Part shown: piece after piece, positions 1-10,184 of the stretch | How the letters are laid out: each line of letters begins with the position of its first letter | Numbering within the stretch: position 1 is the first letter of the stretch | Assembly: GCF_001652265.1 (NCBI RefSeq) | Contig: NZ_LWBS01000433.1 | Location: forward strand, 1 to 37,134 | DNA from: Rhizobium leguminosarum | Lineage (GTDB): Bacteria > Pseudomonadota > Alphaproteobacteria > Rhizobiales > Rhizobiaceae | DNA: 37,134 bases | Direction: 5' to 3' | Position numbers and translations under genes: made by a program | The notes under the pieces: generated by a model | The model's input: only the letters and a program-made list of their open reading frames with translations | Databases searched by the model: none | Told to the model about the DNA's origin: nothing

Positions 1-1057
1 CGTCGAAGTCGGTATCGGGAACGTCGGTACGAGCCGGCACCGAACCCTTGACGACGTTGAAGGCCGACTGGAAGCTCTTCGACAGCGTTGCCTTCGCCAG
101 CGCCACCTGCGCCGCCTTGCGGTCGTCGGGAACGTTGAACATGCCGAACATGTCGGAGTTGTAGACCACGCTGCCTTCGGTGCCGGGGAAGCGGTAGCAC
201 AGGAAGTCGGTATCCGGCGTCTTCTTGGCGGCGACGAATTCGCCCTTGGCCCAGTCGCCCATCACCTGCACCAGCGCATCACCCTTGATGACCATGGCGG
301 TCGCCAGGTTCCAGTCGCGGCCCGAGAAGTTCGGGTCGACATACTTGATGATCGTCGCCAGATTATCGAACGACTTCTTCATCGTGTCGGACTTCAGCGA
401 TTCCTCGTCGAGGTCGTTGAAGGCCTTCTTGTAGAATTCCGGCCCGCCGGTCGACAGCACGATGGAATCAAACATCGTCGCTTCCTGCCAATTCTGGCCG
501 CCAAGCGCCAGCGGGATGACGCCAGCGGCCTTGGCCTTGTCGAGCAGCGCGATCAGCTCGTCGAAGGTCTTCGGCTGGGTGCCGCCGATCTTGTCCATCA
601 CAGCCTTGTTGATCCACAGCCAGTTGACCGAGTGGACGTTGACCGGGGCGGCAACCCACTTGCCGTCATAGACCGAGAACTTCTGCAGGGCTGCCGGAAC
701 CGACTTGTCCCAGCCTTCCTTCTTCGCCGTCTCGGTCAGATCGCCCATGACGCCGGCCTGGGCATAATCGAGCACGGTATAGCCCAGCATCTGCGAGGCC
801 GTCGGATAGGTGCCGGCTGCAACCATCGCCTTCAGCGCCGTCATCGCCGCATCGCCGCCACCGCCGGCAACCGGCACGTCCTTCCAGGCAAAACCTTCCT
901 TCGAAAGATCCTGCTTCAAGACGTTCAGCGCAGCCGCCTCGCCGCCAGACGTCCACCAGTGCAGCATCTGCACTTCCTTGACGTCAGCGGCATGGGCAGC
1001 ACTGAGGCCAGCCATCATCACGACAGCAACAGCTGCCGAGCTCAAAAACTTGCGCAT
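1..1057 (-). CDS. Sugar ABC transporter periplasmic substrate-binding protein (3' end outside the window)
   Basis: A family 1 extracellular solute-binding protein that would capture a sugar in the periplasm and deliver it to an ABC permease. The start is ATG at 1057, with a strong GGGAGGAAA ribosome site just upstream (1062-1070). The first ~23 residues form a Sec signal peptide ending in AHA-AD. The mature part begins with an HWWTSGGE motif followed by a GGGGDAAM stretch, as in the glucose/mannose-binding GtsA-type proteins. The frame is open to the window edge, so about 352 residues are visible and the C-terminus is missing. The permease and ATPase genes presumably lie beyond the left edge. 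It is transcribed away from a LacI regulator and shares operator-like palindromes with it, suggesting sugar-inducible control. The exact sugar cannot be read from sequence. Confidence 0.9.
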   Translation of the reverse strand, partial: MRKFLSSAAVAVVMMAGLSAAHAADVKEVQMLHWWTSGGEAAALNVLKQDLSKEGFAWKDVPVAGGGGDAAMTALKAMVAAGTYPTASQMLGYTVLDYAQAGVMGDLTETAKKEGWDKSVPAALQKFSVYDGKWVAAPVNVHSVNWLWINKAVMDKIGGTQPKTFDELIALLDKAKAAGVIPLALGGQNWQEATMFDSIVLSTGGPEFYKKAFNDLDEESLKSDTMKKSFDNLATIIKYVDPNFSGRDWNLATAMVIKGDALVQVMGDWAKGEFVAAKKTPDTDFLCYRFPGTEGSVVYNSDMFGMFNVPDDRKAAQVALAKATLSKSFQSAFNVVKGSVPARTDVPDTDFD

Positions 1058-1161
1058 GAATTTCCTCCCGTTTGCAATTTGGCGGCGGGACCTCCCTGCC
1101 GCCCGATGCCTCCCGCTCTTGCAGCGGTCAGCATACGGCCGCACTCCTCTGCGCGGTTGCT

Positions 1162-1299
1162 AATTTAAAACGTTATAAGTCATTGGCCGTCAAGCCCTTT
1201 CTCGACTGTCGAGAAAAATATGGTTATTTCGCCATGGTATTGAATATGCTATTAATTTTATCCGTCACTAACAAAACGTTAAAATTTAAAACGTTTTCA
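1162..1299. promoter_or_regulatory. Divergent control region with three LacI-type operator candidates
   Basis: The 306-bp gap between the binding-protein gene and the LacI gene is unusually AT-rich for this window. Three AACGTT cores sit in A/T flanks, at 1169-1174, 1275-1280 and 1290-1295. Their central CG and two-fold symmetry fit LacI/GalR operators. The last two are 15 bp apart centre to centre; the first is about 106 bp away, a distance compatible with looping. A separate perfect palindrome, CTCGACtGTCGAG, lies at 1201-1213 and may bind another factor. Operator function is inferred. Confidence 0.55.
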
Positions 1300-1363
1300 T
1301 TCGTCGATTGCGTGCTGGAATCGTCGTGTTATTGTGTCGGCAAATCCAGCAGGAAAACTCAGG

Positions 1364-2416
1364 GTGACCGAACCGTCCCGACCGCAGCGCGGCGAAAATC
1401 TCGATCTCACGCATAAGCGCGGCAAGCCGACCTTGCGAACGATCGCCACGATCGCCGGCCTTGCGGTGACGACAGTCTCACGGGCCCTTTCCGATGCGCC
1501 GCAGATTTCGCTCGAGACCCGCCAACGCGTCCATCGCATCGCCCGCGAGATCGGCTATCTCCCTGACCGGGCTGCGCAGCGTCTGAAGACCGGCCGCACC
1601 AACGTCATCGCTATCTTGCTCGATTCGCACGAGGAAGTGGTTGGTTTCAGCACCTCGATCATGTACGGCATCGCCAAGGCCTTGAAGGAGACCTCCTACC
1701 ATCTTGTCGTCGCCCCGAACTTCCTGTCGACAACCGATGTAGAAGCCGCCGAATACATCATCCGCAACCACCTCGCCGACGGGCTGATCTTCACACGAAC
1801 CGAGCCGCTCGATGGCCGCGTCCGCCTGCTGCTCGAAACCGGCTTTCCCTTCATCTGTCATGGTCGCACCGAATTTTCGACGCCGCACCCCTATGTCGAC
1901 TACGATAATTTCACCTTTGCCTATGAGGCGACGCGCCGGCTGATCGCCAAGGACCGCAGAAAGGTGGCTGTGATCCTGCCACCAAAACGGCTGACTTTCT
2001 GCCAGCATATCCTGCATGGTTTCATGACGGCGGTGCGGGAGGCAGGCATCGCCTATGAGATCCCCGAGGCGGTCGATCTCGATACACCGGCAGACGTGCT
2101 GCGCGACTTCATCCGCAGCCGTGCTGATGCCCCGGATGCTCCTGATGGTTTCATCTGCCCCGGCGAAGTTTCGGCGCTCGCCGTCATCAGCGGCATGAGC
2201 GATGCCGGCCGCATACTCGCCGTCGATTACGATATCGTCGCTAAGGAAACGTCCCGCCTTCTCACCCAGTTGCAGCCGAAGGTCGACACGATCCATGAGG
2301 ACCTGACGGCGGCCGGCAAGCATCTGGGACGCCTGCTGCTGCAGCGTATCAACAATCCCGATGCCGAGGAGCTGCAGCTTCTGCTGCCGCCGCAGATCAA
2401 CTTTCCGGTCGGTTAG
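1364..2416 (+). CDS. LacI/GalR-family transcriptional regulator
   Basis: A sugar-responsive repressor of about 350 residues. Residues ~21-75 form the LacI DNA-binding unit: a helix-turn-helix with TIATIAGLAVTTVSRAL, followed by the hinge region ending in RLKTGRTNVIAILL. The rest is a periplasmic-binding-protein-like effector domain. GTG at 1364 is preferred because AGGAA (1351-1355) lies at good spacing. An in-frame GTG at 1334 is possible but has no ribosome site. The gene is divergent from the sugar-binding protein gene, so it probably represses that transport operon and itself through the AACGTT palindromes. The inducer is unknown. Length and domain order are normal. Confidence 0.9.
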   Translation: MTEPSRPQRGENLDLTHKRGKPTLRTIATIAGLAVTTVSRALSDAPQISLETRQRVHRIAREIGYLPDRAAQRLKTGRTNVIAILLDSHEEVVGFSTSIMYGIAKALKETSYHLVVAPNFLSTTDVEAAEYIIRNHLADGLIFTRTEPLDGRVRLLLETGFPFICHGRTEFSTPHPYVDYDNFTFAYEATRRLIAKDRRKVAVILPPKRLTFCQHILHGFMTAVREAGIAYEIPEAVDLDTPADVLRDFIRSRADAPDAPDGFICPGEVSALAVISGMSDAGRILAVDYDIVAKETSRLLTQLQPKVDTIHEDLTAAGKHLGRLLLQRINNPDAEELQLLLPPQINFPVG

Positions 2417-2596
2417 ACCACTCGGCTATGGGGACGCGTCAGCACCCCGAAGCCATGAAAACCGCCGTGAAATCAACACCATCTCATCCCTTAATCACGC
2501 TCACGCTTCAAAACTGTTTCCATGACGCGTGATTTGTCCTAGAAGCACCGCGTAATCCGGTCGCAGCCCACCCGGTCAAAACAAGGGATCCAAAAT

Positions 2597-3307
2597 ATGA
2601 AAACCATCGTCGTCTGCTCCGGCGGACTGGACTCCGTTTCACTTGCCCACAAGGTAGCCGCGGAAAAACAGCTTATCGGTCTCGTCTCCTTCGACTACGG
2701 CCAACGGCATCGCAAGGAACTCGATTTCGCCGCCAGATGTGCCTCACGGCTCTCTGTTCCCCATCATATTATCGACATCGCCGGCATCGGCGGTCATCTC
2801 AGCGGATCCGCCCTGACCGACAATGTCGAAGTTCCGGATGGCCACTACGCCGAGGAGACCATGAAAGCCACCGTTGTGCCCAACCGCAATGCCATCATGC
2901 TGGCAATCGCATTCGGTCTGGCTGCGGCGCAAAAGGCAGATGCCGTCGCCGTTGCCGTTCATGGCGGCGACCACTTCATTTATCCGGACTGCCGGCCGGG
3001 CTTCATCGATGCCTTCCAGCGCATGCAGAACGAAGCGCTGGAAGGTTATGCCAGCGTGAAACTGCTTGCCCCATACGTCGATGTTTCCAAAGCGGCGATC
3101 GTTGTTGACGGCACAAAACACGGCACGCCGTTCTCGGAGACCTGGTCCTGCTACAAAGGCGGCGAGCTTCACTGTGGGCGCTGCGGAACCTGTGTGGAAC
3201 GCCGTGAAGCTTTCCATCTTGCCGGCGTTCCCGATCCCACGGAGTACGAAGACCCGGACTTTTGGAGAGCGGCCGTGTCGCGATACTCGGCCACGGAGGT
3301 GCGTTGA
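2597..3307 (+). CDS. queC: 7-cyano-7-deazaguanine synthase
   Basis: QueC converts 7-carboxy-7-deazaguanine to preQ0 using ammonia and ATP, a step toward queuosine in tRNA. The 236-residue protein has the PP-loop ATP motif SGGLDS at residues 8-13 and a C-terminal four-cysteine zinc site around ETWSCYKGG and HCGRCGTC. ATG at 2597 is preceded by AAGGGA (2583-2588). The stop overlaps the queD start by one base (TGATG), so the three que genes form one translationally coupled operon. No folE (GTP cyclohydrolase) or later queuosine genes are present here. The 180-bp upstream gap shows no recognisable preQ1 riboswitch. Confidence 0.96.
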   Translation: MKTIVVCSGGLDSVSLAHKVAAEKQLIGLVSFDYGQRHRKELDFAARCASRLSVPHHIIDIAGIGGHLSGSALTDNVEVPDGHYAEETMKATVVPNRNAIMLAIAFGLAAAQKADAVAVAVHGGDHFIYPDCRPGFIDAFQRMQNEALEGYASVKLLAPYVDVSKAAIVVDGTKHGTPFSETWSCYKGGELHCGRCGTCVERREAFHLAGVPDPTEYEDPDFWRAAVSRYSATEVR

Positions 3308-3663
3308 TGTACCGCATCACCAAGGAGTTTCATCTCTCCGCCTCCCATCAATTGGATCACCTGCCTGCCGACCATCAATGCGCTCGGCTCCACGGTCACA
3401 ACTACATCGTCATCGTCGAGCTAGCTGCGGAAAGCTTGAATGATGATGGCTTCGTCCGTGATTATCACGATCTCTCACCGCTCAAGCGCTATATCGACGA
3501 AACTTTCGACCATCGTCACCTGAACGACGTCTTCGGCCATTCGAAGGTTACCTCCGAATTCCTGGCGAGGCACCTTTACGACTGGTGCAAGCAGCGCTTC
3601 CCGGAGACATCGTCCGTTCGCGTCAGCGAGACGCCGAAAACCTGGGCGGAGTACAGGCCGTGA
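3307..3663 (+). CDS. queD: 6-carboxy-5,6,7,8-tetrahydropterin synthase
   Basis: QueD makes 6-carboxytetrahydropterin from dihydroneopterin triphosphate, the first committed step of the 7-deazaguanine pathway. At 118 residues it has the usual length. The zinc-binding histidines are visible in SASHQL and in LHGHNY, with the catalytic cysteine just before ([10 protein letters not shown]). The C-terminal [10 protein letters not shown] carries the conserved substrate-binding glutamate. ATG at 3307 overlaps the queC stop. A longer in-frame start upstream (3262) would lie wholly inside queC and is not favoured. Its own stop overlaps the queE GTG by four bases. Confidence 0.95.
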   Translation: MYRITKEFHLSASHQLDHLPADHQCARLHGHNYIVIVELAAESLNDDGFVRDYHDLSPLKRYIDETFDHRHLNDVFGHSKVTSEFLARHLYDWCKQRFPETSSVRVSETPKTWAEYRP

Positions 3664-4388
3664 GCGTCGGAACCATTCGCGTCAGCGAGATCTTTGGCCC
3701 GACGATACAGGGTGAAGGCGCCTTGATCGGGCTGCCGACGGTGTTCGTGAGGACAGGCGGCTGTGACTATCGGTGTTCCTGGTGCGACAGCCTTCACGCG
3801 GTCGACAGCGCGTTCCGGGATCAATGGATTCCCATGTCCACTGAGGCGGTCTGGCATAAGGTAACGGAACTCTCTGGGGGAAAGCCACTGACGGTTTCCC
3901 TTTCCGGAGGCAATCCGGCGATACAGCCCCTAAGGCCGCTTATCGAGCTTGGCCATTCGCAAGGATACCGCTTTGCCCTGGAAACACAGGGAAGCGTAGC
4001 CCAGGCCTGGTTTCGCGATCTCGACGTCCTGGTCGTCAGCCCCAAACCGCCATCAAGCGGAATGCTGACGGATTGGGACCAGGTGGATCACTGTCTTCAA
4101 CTGGCCGCCGACGGACCGGAAGTCATACTGAAGATTGTCATTTTCGACGATGCCGACTACGAATTCGCCCAACGGGCGGGCGAGCGCTATCCCCAAATTC
4201 CCTTGTTCCTTCAGCCCGGCAATCATACGCCGCCGCCGCCCGATGACGATGGCGCACGCATTGATATCGACGGCGTGATGGATCGGATGCACTGGCTTGT
4301 CGAAAGGGTGACGGCCGACCAATGGTTTGCGGTACGCGTACTGCCGCAATTGCACGTGCTGCTCTGGGGAAACAAGCGAGGCGTATGA
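3660..4388 (+). CDS. queE: 7-carboxy-7-deazaguanine synthase (radical SAM)
   Basis: QueE is a radical SAM enzyme that rearranges carboxytetrahydropterin into 7-carboxy-7-deazaguanine, linking QueD and QueC. The 242-residue protein has the 4Fe-4S motif C-x3-C-x2-C at residues 35, 39 and 42 ([11 protein letters not shown]) and the SAM-binding segment SLSGGNPA. The N-terminal [11 protein letters not shown] is diagnostic of the family. The GTG start at 3660 overlaps the queD stop (GTGA), so translation is likely coupled. It converges with the cyclase gene, leaving only 18 bp between the two stops. Confidence 0.95.
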   Translation: MSVGTIRVSEIFGPTIQGEGALIGLPTVFVRTGGCDYRCSWCDSLHAVDSAFRDQWIPMSTEAVWHKVTELSGGKPLTVSLSGGNPAIQPLRPLIELGHSQGYRFALETQGSVAQAWFRDLDVLVVSPKPPSSGMLTDWDQVDHCLQLAADGPEVILKIVIFDDADYEFAQRAGERYPQIPLFLQPGNHTPPPPDDDGARIDIDGVMDRMHWLVERVTADQWFAVRVLPQLHVLLWGNKRGV

Positions 4389-4406
4389 GCCTGCCTGCGC
4401 TGAAAA

Positions 4407-5639
4407 CTATGCAGCGACGCGCTCCGGAAAGGCGAAAACATCGACAGGCTCTCCAAGCCCGCGCAGCGGGAAGGTGCCGAGACTATCCATGTCCTTCGCG
4501 CAGCCCGCCATTTCGACGAAGGCCCGCGACAAGAGCACCGGACGCTTGACCTCCTTGGTCAGGGTTTCTAGCCGCGAGGCGACATTGACCGCCGGGCCGA
4601 TGACGGTGAAATCCAGCCGCCGGCGCGAGCCGATATTGCCGTACATGACGTCGCCGACATGCACGCCGACGCCGTAGCGCAGCGGTTCGCGTCCGTTGCC
4701 CGCATATTGCTGGTTCAATTGCGCCATCAACGCCTGCCCTTCGCGGATCGCCTGCAGCAGATCGAGGCAGGCGGTTTCCTTGGCTAACGGGAAGATCGCC
4801 AGCAATCCGTCACCCATGAACTTCAGGATCTCTCCGCCATGCCGCTCGATCGGATCCGACATGGCGTCGAAATAGTCGTTGAGCAGATGGATGACATCGT
4901 CACGCGGCCAGAGATCGGAGATCGCCGTAAAGTCGCGCAGGTCGCAGATCATAATCGCTGCGCCGACGGTCGCGCCGCTGCCGCGCGTCGTGACGCCCGA
5001 CAGGATCTGTTCGCTCGCATGCGGTCCCACATAGGTCTGCAGCAGCGTGCGCGCCATGATGTTCTTCAGCCGGATTTCGCTGACGAGCGTCAAGGCCGGC
5101 AGCAGATCGCGCAGGAAATCGACATGCTCGCTGGTAAAACCGCCCGGCCGGCTGGTGGAAAATGTCACGACATGCCGTTTGCCGAAAGTGTGCTCGACCG
5201 GCCAGGCGATATACTCCGTGAGGCCGTCATCGCGCAGTTCCTGATAGAATGAATCCTCGCCGCCGTCGGCTGTGTCTTCCAGCTGTTTGCGCACCTCCTC
5301 CGCACCCTGATGGATCGCATTGACGGGACTCTTCAGGAACTCAGGTGTGTTTTCGACACCATAGGCGAAAGTGTCGATCTTCGCTTCCGCCAGGCCTTCT
5401 TTCCAGAGAATGCGGGCACCGACCCATTGCGGATGGTTCGTCCTGAAATGCAATGTCGCGCGCGCCACCGGCACTCCTGCCGCCTGCAGCTTCTCGCACA
5501 TGTCCACCAGGATATTGTCGATGAACCGCTCGCCGCGCGTCTCGTTCACCAGCCAGTCGAGAATCCGTCTTCTGCGGATCGGCCACACACCTTCGCCCGC
5601 CTCGACGACAGTCCCGGCCTTGTTCAAAAAAGACGACAT
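4407..5639 (-). CDS. Class III adenylate/guanylate cyclase
   Basis: A 410-residue signalling enzyme expected to make cAMP (or cGMP) from the nucleoside triphosphate. Residues ~225-395 form the class III catalytic domain. The metal-binding aspartates are D233 (MICDLRDF) and D277 (KFMGDGLL), and the transition-state Asn/Arg pair lies in VNVASR (352, 356). The N-terminal ~200 residues are a soluble module without membrane segments; I do not recognise a named sensor domain there. ATG at 5639 has GGGAG at 5647-5651; an adjacent TTG at 5642 is the alternative. Rhizobia carry many such cyclases with unassigned inputs. It is a single gene, convergent with queE. Confidence 0.9.
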   Translation of the reverse strand: MSSFLNKAGTVVEAGEGVWPIRRRRILDWLVNETRGERFIDNILVDMCEKLQAAGVPVARATLHFRTNHPQWVGARILWKEGLAEAKIDTFAYGVENTPEFLKSPVNAIHQGAEEVRKQLEDTADGGEDSFYQELRDDGLTEYIAWPVEHTFGKRHVVTFSTSRPGGFTSEHVDFLRDLLPALTLVSEIRLKNIMARTLLQTYVGPHASEQILSGVTTRGSGATVGAAIMICDLRDFTAISDLWPRDDVIHLLNDYFDAMSDPIERHGGEILKFMGDGLLAIFPLAKETACLDLLQAIREGQALMAQLNQQYAGNGREPLRYGVGVHVGDVMYGNIGSRRRLDFTVIGPAVNVASRLETLTKEVKRPVLLSRAFVEMAGCAKDMDSLGTFPLRGLGEPVDVFAFPERVAA

Positions 5640-5743
5640 CAAAAACTCCCGCTATGCCGCATCATCGGCGAGGACCGAATTTAGTTTCCGCTGAATGTGG
5701 GCGATCAGAGAGCAAATGATAAGAGGCAGACGGCGATCAAGCC

Positions 5744-6865
<1,122 letters not shown>

Positions 6866-6890
6866 TTCTGGCTCGAGGCCCGAAATCAAA

Positions 6891-9095
6891 TCACAGCGTA
6901 CAGGAAACGCAGCCCTGCACCTCGGTGCCGGACAGCGCCATCTGGCGAAGACGGATGTAATAGATCGTCTTGATGCCCTTCTTCCAGGCATGGATCTGCG
7001 CCTTGTTGATGTCGCGCGTCGTTGCCGTGTCGCGGAAGAACAAGGTCAGCGACAGACCCTGGTCGACATGCTGGGTCGCCGCCGCATAGGTGTCGATGAT
7101 CTTTTCCGGCCCGATTTCGTAGGCATCCTGATAATAATCGAGATTGTCGTTGGTCATGAACGGCGCCGGATAATAGACGCGGCCGATCTTGCCTTCCTTG
7201 CGGATCTCGATCTTCGAGACGATCGGATGGATCGAGGAGGTCGAGTGGTTGATATAGGAGATCGAGCCTGTCGGCGGCACCGCCTGCAGGTTCTGGTTAT
7301 AGAGGCCGGAGACGATCACCGCCTTCTTCAATGCGGCCCAATCTTCCTGCGTCGGAATGTGAATGCCCGACGTCTCGAACAGCGCCCTCACCGTCTCCGT
7401 CGCCGGCTGCCAGAGACGGTCTGTATATTTGTCGAAATATTCGCCGGAGGCATATTTCGAGTCCTCGAAGCCCTTGAAGCTCTGGCCCCGTTCGACCGCC
7501 AAAAGGTTCGAGGCGCGGATTGCGTGATAGGTCACCGTATAGAAATAGATATTGGTGAAATCGACGCCTTCCTCGGAGCCGTAGAAGATGCGTTCGCGGG
7601 CGAGGTAACCGTGCAGATTCATCTGGCCGAGGCCGATCGCATGGCTCTCGTCATTGCCCTTCTCGATCGAGGGGACCGAGGAGATGTGGCTCATGTCGGA
7701 AACGGCGGTCAGCGCCCGGATCGAGGTTTCGATCGTCTTGCCGAAATCGGCCGAATCCATTGCCGCGGCGATATTCAGCGAGCCGAGATTGCAGGAAATA
7801 TCCTTGCCGAGATGTTTGTAGGAAAGGTCGTCATGATATTCGCTGGCCTCGCTCACCTGCAGGATTTCCGAGCATAGATTGCTCATCGAGATGCGCCCGG
7901 CGATCGGGTTCGCCCGGTTCACCGTGTCCTCGAACATGATGTAGGGGTAGCCGCTCTCGAACTGGATTTCGGCAAGCACCTGGAAGAATTCGCGCGCCTT
8001 GATCTTCTTCTTGGAGATGCGGGCGTCGTCCGCCATCTCGCGGTACTTTTCCGTCACCGAAATCTCGGTGAAGGGCACGCCATAGACGCGCTCCACGTCA
8101 TAGGGCGAGAACAGGTACATGTCCTCGTTGTTCCTCGCGAGTTCGAAGGTGATGTCGGGCACGACGACGCCGAGCGACAGCGTCTTGATGCGGATCTTCT
8201 CGTCGGCATTTTCGCGCTTGGTATCGAGGAAGCGCATGATATCGGGGTGGTGGGCATTGAGATAGACGGCCCCCGCGCCCTGGCGCGCGCCGAGCTGGTT
8301 GGCATAGGAGAAACTGTCTTCGAGCAGCTTCATCACCGGAATGATGCCCGACGATTGGTTCTCGATATGCTTGATTGGCGCGCCTGCCTCGCGGATATTC
8401 GTCAGCGACAGCGCCACGCCGCCGCCGCGCTTCGACAATTGCAGCGCTGAATTGATCGATCGGCCGATCGATTCCATATTGTCCTCGACGCGCAGCAGGA
8501 AGCAGGAAACCAGTTCGCCGCGCTGCTTCTTGCCGGCATTGAGGAAGGTCGGCGTCGCCGGCTGGAAGCGGCCGGAGATGATCTCGTCGACCATGTCGCG
8601 GGCAAGGGTCTCGTCGCCGCGCGCCAACGCCAGCGCCACCATGCAGATACGGTCTTCATAGCGCTCGAGATAGCGCTTTCCGTCGAAGGTCTTCAGCGTA
8701 TAGCTGGTGTAGTATTTGAAGGCGCCGAGGAAGGTCGGGAAACGGAATTTCTTGGCATAGGCCTGGTCGAACAGGTCGCGCACGAAATTGAAGGAATACT
8801 GATCGAGGACCTCCTGCTCGTAATAGCCCTCGGTCACGAGGTAATCGAGCTTTTCCCTCAGATTGTGAAAGAACACCGTGTTCTGGTTCACATGCTGCAG
8901 GAAATACTGCTTGGCAGCCATTCGATCCTTGTCGAGCTGGATCCGTCCCTCATCGTCATAGAGGTTCAGCATCGCATTCAGCGCGTGATAGTCGAGCGTT
9001 TCCGCCGCTTTCAAAGGGCGTTCGCCGGCGGGATGAGCAAAAGTGCTATGCGGTTTTGCGCCCGCATCCCGCGTCAGAGTTGTTCCCGTGTCCAA
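6891..9095 (-). CDS. nrdE: Class Ib ribonucleotide reductase, alpha (catalytic) subunit
   Basis: NrdE reduces ribonucleoside diphosphates using the radical from NrdF and electrons from NrdH. The protein is about 734 residues. Visible features are the active-site cysteine region NLCSEILQ, the PPTGSISY segment and a C-terminal CVSCTL tail whose cysteine pair exchanges disulfides with NrdH. The start is uncertain: TTG at 9095 follows a weak GGAACGA and overlaps the nrdI end by 22 bases, suggesting coupling. Upstream in-frame starts would run deeper into nrdI, while the next good ATG (MLNLYDDEG) would cut conserved sequence. The N-terminus lacks the ATP-cone of class Ia enzymes, as expected for class Ib. 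Confidence 0.95.
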   Translation of the reverse strand: MDTGTTLTRDAGAKPHSTFAHPAGERPLKAAETLDYHALNAMLNLYDDEGRIQLDKDRMAAKQYFLQHVNQNTVFFHNLREKLDYLVTEGYYEQEVLDQYSFNFVRDLFDQAYAKKFRFPTFLGAFKYYTSYTLKTFDGKRYLERYEDRICMVALALARGDETLARDMVDEIISGRFQPATPTFLNAGKKQRGELVSCFLLRVEDNMESIGRSINSALQLSKRGGGVALSLTNIREAGAPIKHIENQSSGIIPVMKLLEDSFSYANQLGARQGAGAVYLNAHHPDIMRFLDTKRENADEKIRIKTLSLGVVVPDITFELARNNEDMYLFSPYDVERVYGVPFTEISVTEKYREMADDARISKKKIKAREFFQVLAEIQFESGYPYIMFEDTVNRANPIAGRISMSNLCSEILQVSEASEYHDDLSYKHLGKDISCNLGSLNIAAAMDSADFGKTIETSIRALTAVSDMSHISSVPSIEKGNDESHAIGLGQMNLHGYLARERIFYGSEEGVDFTNIYFYTVTYHAIRASNLLAVERGQSFKGFEDSKYASGEYFDKYTDRLWQPATETVRALFETSGIHIPTQEDWAALKKAVIVSGLYNQNLQAVPPTGSISYINHSTSSIHPIVSKIEIRKEGKIGRVYYPAPFMTNDNLDYYQDAYEIGPEKIIDTYAAATQHVDQGLSLTLFFRDTATTRDINKAQIHAWKKGIKTIYYIRLRQMALSGTEVQGCVSCTL

Positions 9096-9478
9096 AATCG
9101 TTCCATCCCATGTTTGACGTTGACGACGTCGTCTTCGGTGCCCAGCAACTCGAACCGGTAAAGGTACGGCACCTGGCATTTCTGCGAGACCACGTCGCCG
9201 GCGAGCCCGTATGTCTCGCCGAAATTGCTGTTGCCCGCGGCGATCACGCCGCGGATGTGTCCTCGGTTTTCCGCATCGTTGAGGAAACGGATCACCGGCG
9301 TGGGAACGGCACCCTTGCCGCCATCGCCGCTATAGGTCGGCACAACAAGCACGAAGGGTTCGCGGATATGGAACGCGTCTGCGCCACCTGGCGGAATGCG
9401 CGCCGCACGCAGTCCGAGCTTGGCGACGAACCGATGGGTGTTCTCGGATCGGCTGGAATAATAGACGATCAGAGCCAT
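9074..9478 (-). CDS. nrdI: Flavodoxin-like ribonucleotide reductase maturation protein
   Basis: NrdI is a small FMN protein that supplies oxidant to assemble the Mn(III)2-tyrosyl radical in NrdF. The 134-residue sequence starts [13 protein letters not shown], the family's FMN phosphate-binding loop, and contains the conserved VPTYSGDGG and [11 protein letters not shown] segments. ATG at 9478 lies 9 bp after nrdH. The end overlaps the chosen nrdE start. Its presence favours a manganese-loaded NrdF usable when iron is scarce. Confidence 0.94.
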   Translation of the reverse strand: MALIVYYSSRSENTHRFVAKLGLRAARIPPGGADAFHIREPFVLVVPTYSGDGGKGAVPTPVIRFLNDAENRGHIRGVIAAGNSNFGETYGLAGDVVSQKCQVPYLYRFELLGTEDDVVNVKHGMERFWTREQL

Positions 9479-9487
9479 CGCCTTTCC

Positions 9488-9709
9488 TCAGGAAAGTGCG
9501 CTGATCATGTCGGGACGGAAGCCGGCCCAATGCTGCTCGCCGGCGATGACGACAGGCGCCTGCATGTAGCCGAGGCTGCGGACGCGATCGAGCGCTTCGG
9601 CATCCTGCGAGATATCGACGATGTCATAATCGACGCCCAACCGGTCGAGGGCGCGGTAGGTGGCAGTGCACTGGACGCAGGCAGGCTTGCTGTAGACGGT
9701 AATGGTCAT
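9488..9709 (-). CDS. nrdH: Glutaredoxin-like electron donor for class Ib reductase
   Basis: NrdH is a 73-residue redoxin that re-reduces NrdE, itself reduced by thioredoxin reductase. The active site CVQC is at residues 11-14 (SKPACVQC), and the C-terminal WAGFRPD is characteristic of NrdH. ATG at 9709 has GAGGA at 9714-9718. It is the first gene of nrdHIEF and follows a leader of about 480 nt with a cobalamin riboswitch. Confidence 0.95.
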   Translation of the reverse strand: MTITVYSKPACVQCTATYRALDRLGVDYDIVDISQDAEALDRVRSLGYMQAPVVIAGEQHWAGFRPDMISALS

Positions 9710-9740
9710 GATATTCCTCGTGACGACGCGACTGGGCGCA

Positions 9741-9769
9741 GGATATCGACCGGAAATCTGTCGATATCC
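9741..9769 (-). promoter_or_regulatory. Perfect hairpin between the riboswitch leader and nrdH
   Basis: A 10-bp perfect inverted repeat (GGATATCGAC / GTCGATATCC) with a 9-nt loop, ending about 22 nt upstream of the nrdH ribosome site. It could be a regulatory RNA hairpin or a protein operator. No U-tract follows on the minus strand, so it is not a standard intrinsic terminator. Confidence 0.5.
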
Positions 9770-9807
9770 GTCGAAAAATTCTCTGATGATTTGAGCTATG
9801 CGGCCGT

Positions 9808-9873
9808 TTAGCCGCTGGGCATACTCCGCCCTCTACCTCGAGCGGGTGGCGGCCTGAACTGAGATACTGACAT
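9808..9873 (-). CDS. Possible 21-residue leader peptide in the nrd mRNA
   Basis: A short frame in the nrdHIEF leader begins ATG at 9873 after a GGGGTGA sequence at about 5 nt spacing, and ends TAA at 9808-9810. The peptide is MSVSQFRPPPARGRGRSMPSG. It contains three consecutive prolines and is arginine-rich, features that can slow ribosomes. It lies downstream of the riboswitch and upstream of the 9741-9769 hairpin. Translation is unproven, and chance alone could give a frame this short. Confidence 0.3.
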   Translation of the reverse strand: MSVSQFRPPPARGRGRSMPSG

Positions 9874-10004
9874 GACTTCACCCCGAAGTGGCTCAATACG
9901 AAGGTTTCGGGGGCGGAGGTTCGGGCCTGCGAAACGCGATGCGGACATTCCCCGCAGCCATGCAACGCGACCTTCCGGACACCCCGCCCGTGGACGTTTC
10001 GTTC

Positions 10005-10184
10005 GAGGCAGGTCTCCTGGCTCACGGGTCAACGCTCCTGCCCAGCCTTCCCGGAGCATCATGCTCCAGTGACCAGAAATCGGACAGTTGCTCGCCGCTT
10101 ACAGTTGCGGGGGCAGCTCCGGCATTGCTTCGCCATGATGGCGAGTCTTAGCCGCCGATCCTCACGAATCGACGGAACCTTGAA
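10005..10184 (-). ncRNA. Cobalamin (adenosylcobalamin) riboswitch upstream of nrdHIEF
   Basis: Read on the minus strand, this leader holds the B12-box GAGCCAGGAGACCTGCC (about 10023-10007), preceded by CTGCCCCCGCAACTGTAAGC (in the 10090-10115 area) and the GGGAAGG and GACCCGTGAGCC segments in the order typical of cobalamin riboswitches. It begins near TTCAAGGTTCC at 10184-10174. The downstream genes are nrdHIEF, about 300 nt away, with nothing else on this strand between. The established role of such elements is to lower expression when adenosylcobalamin binds. Here that would repress the B12-independent reductase when a B12-dependent class II enzyme (NrdJ, not in this window) can work. Confidence 0.92.

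Noticed and set aside
2417..2596. A preQ1 riboswitch before queC
   Set aside because: No short pseudoknot-type preQ1 aptamer pattern could be recognised in the 180-bp gap; only a normal ribosome site was seen.
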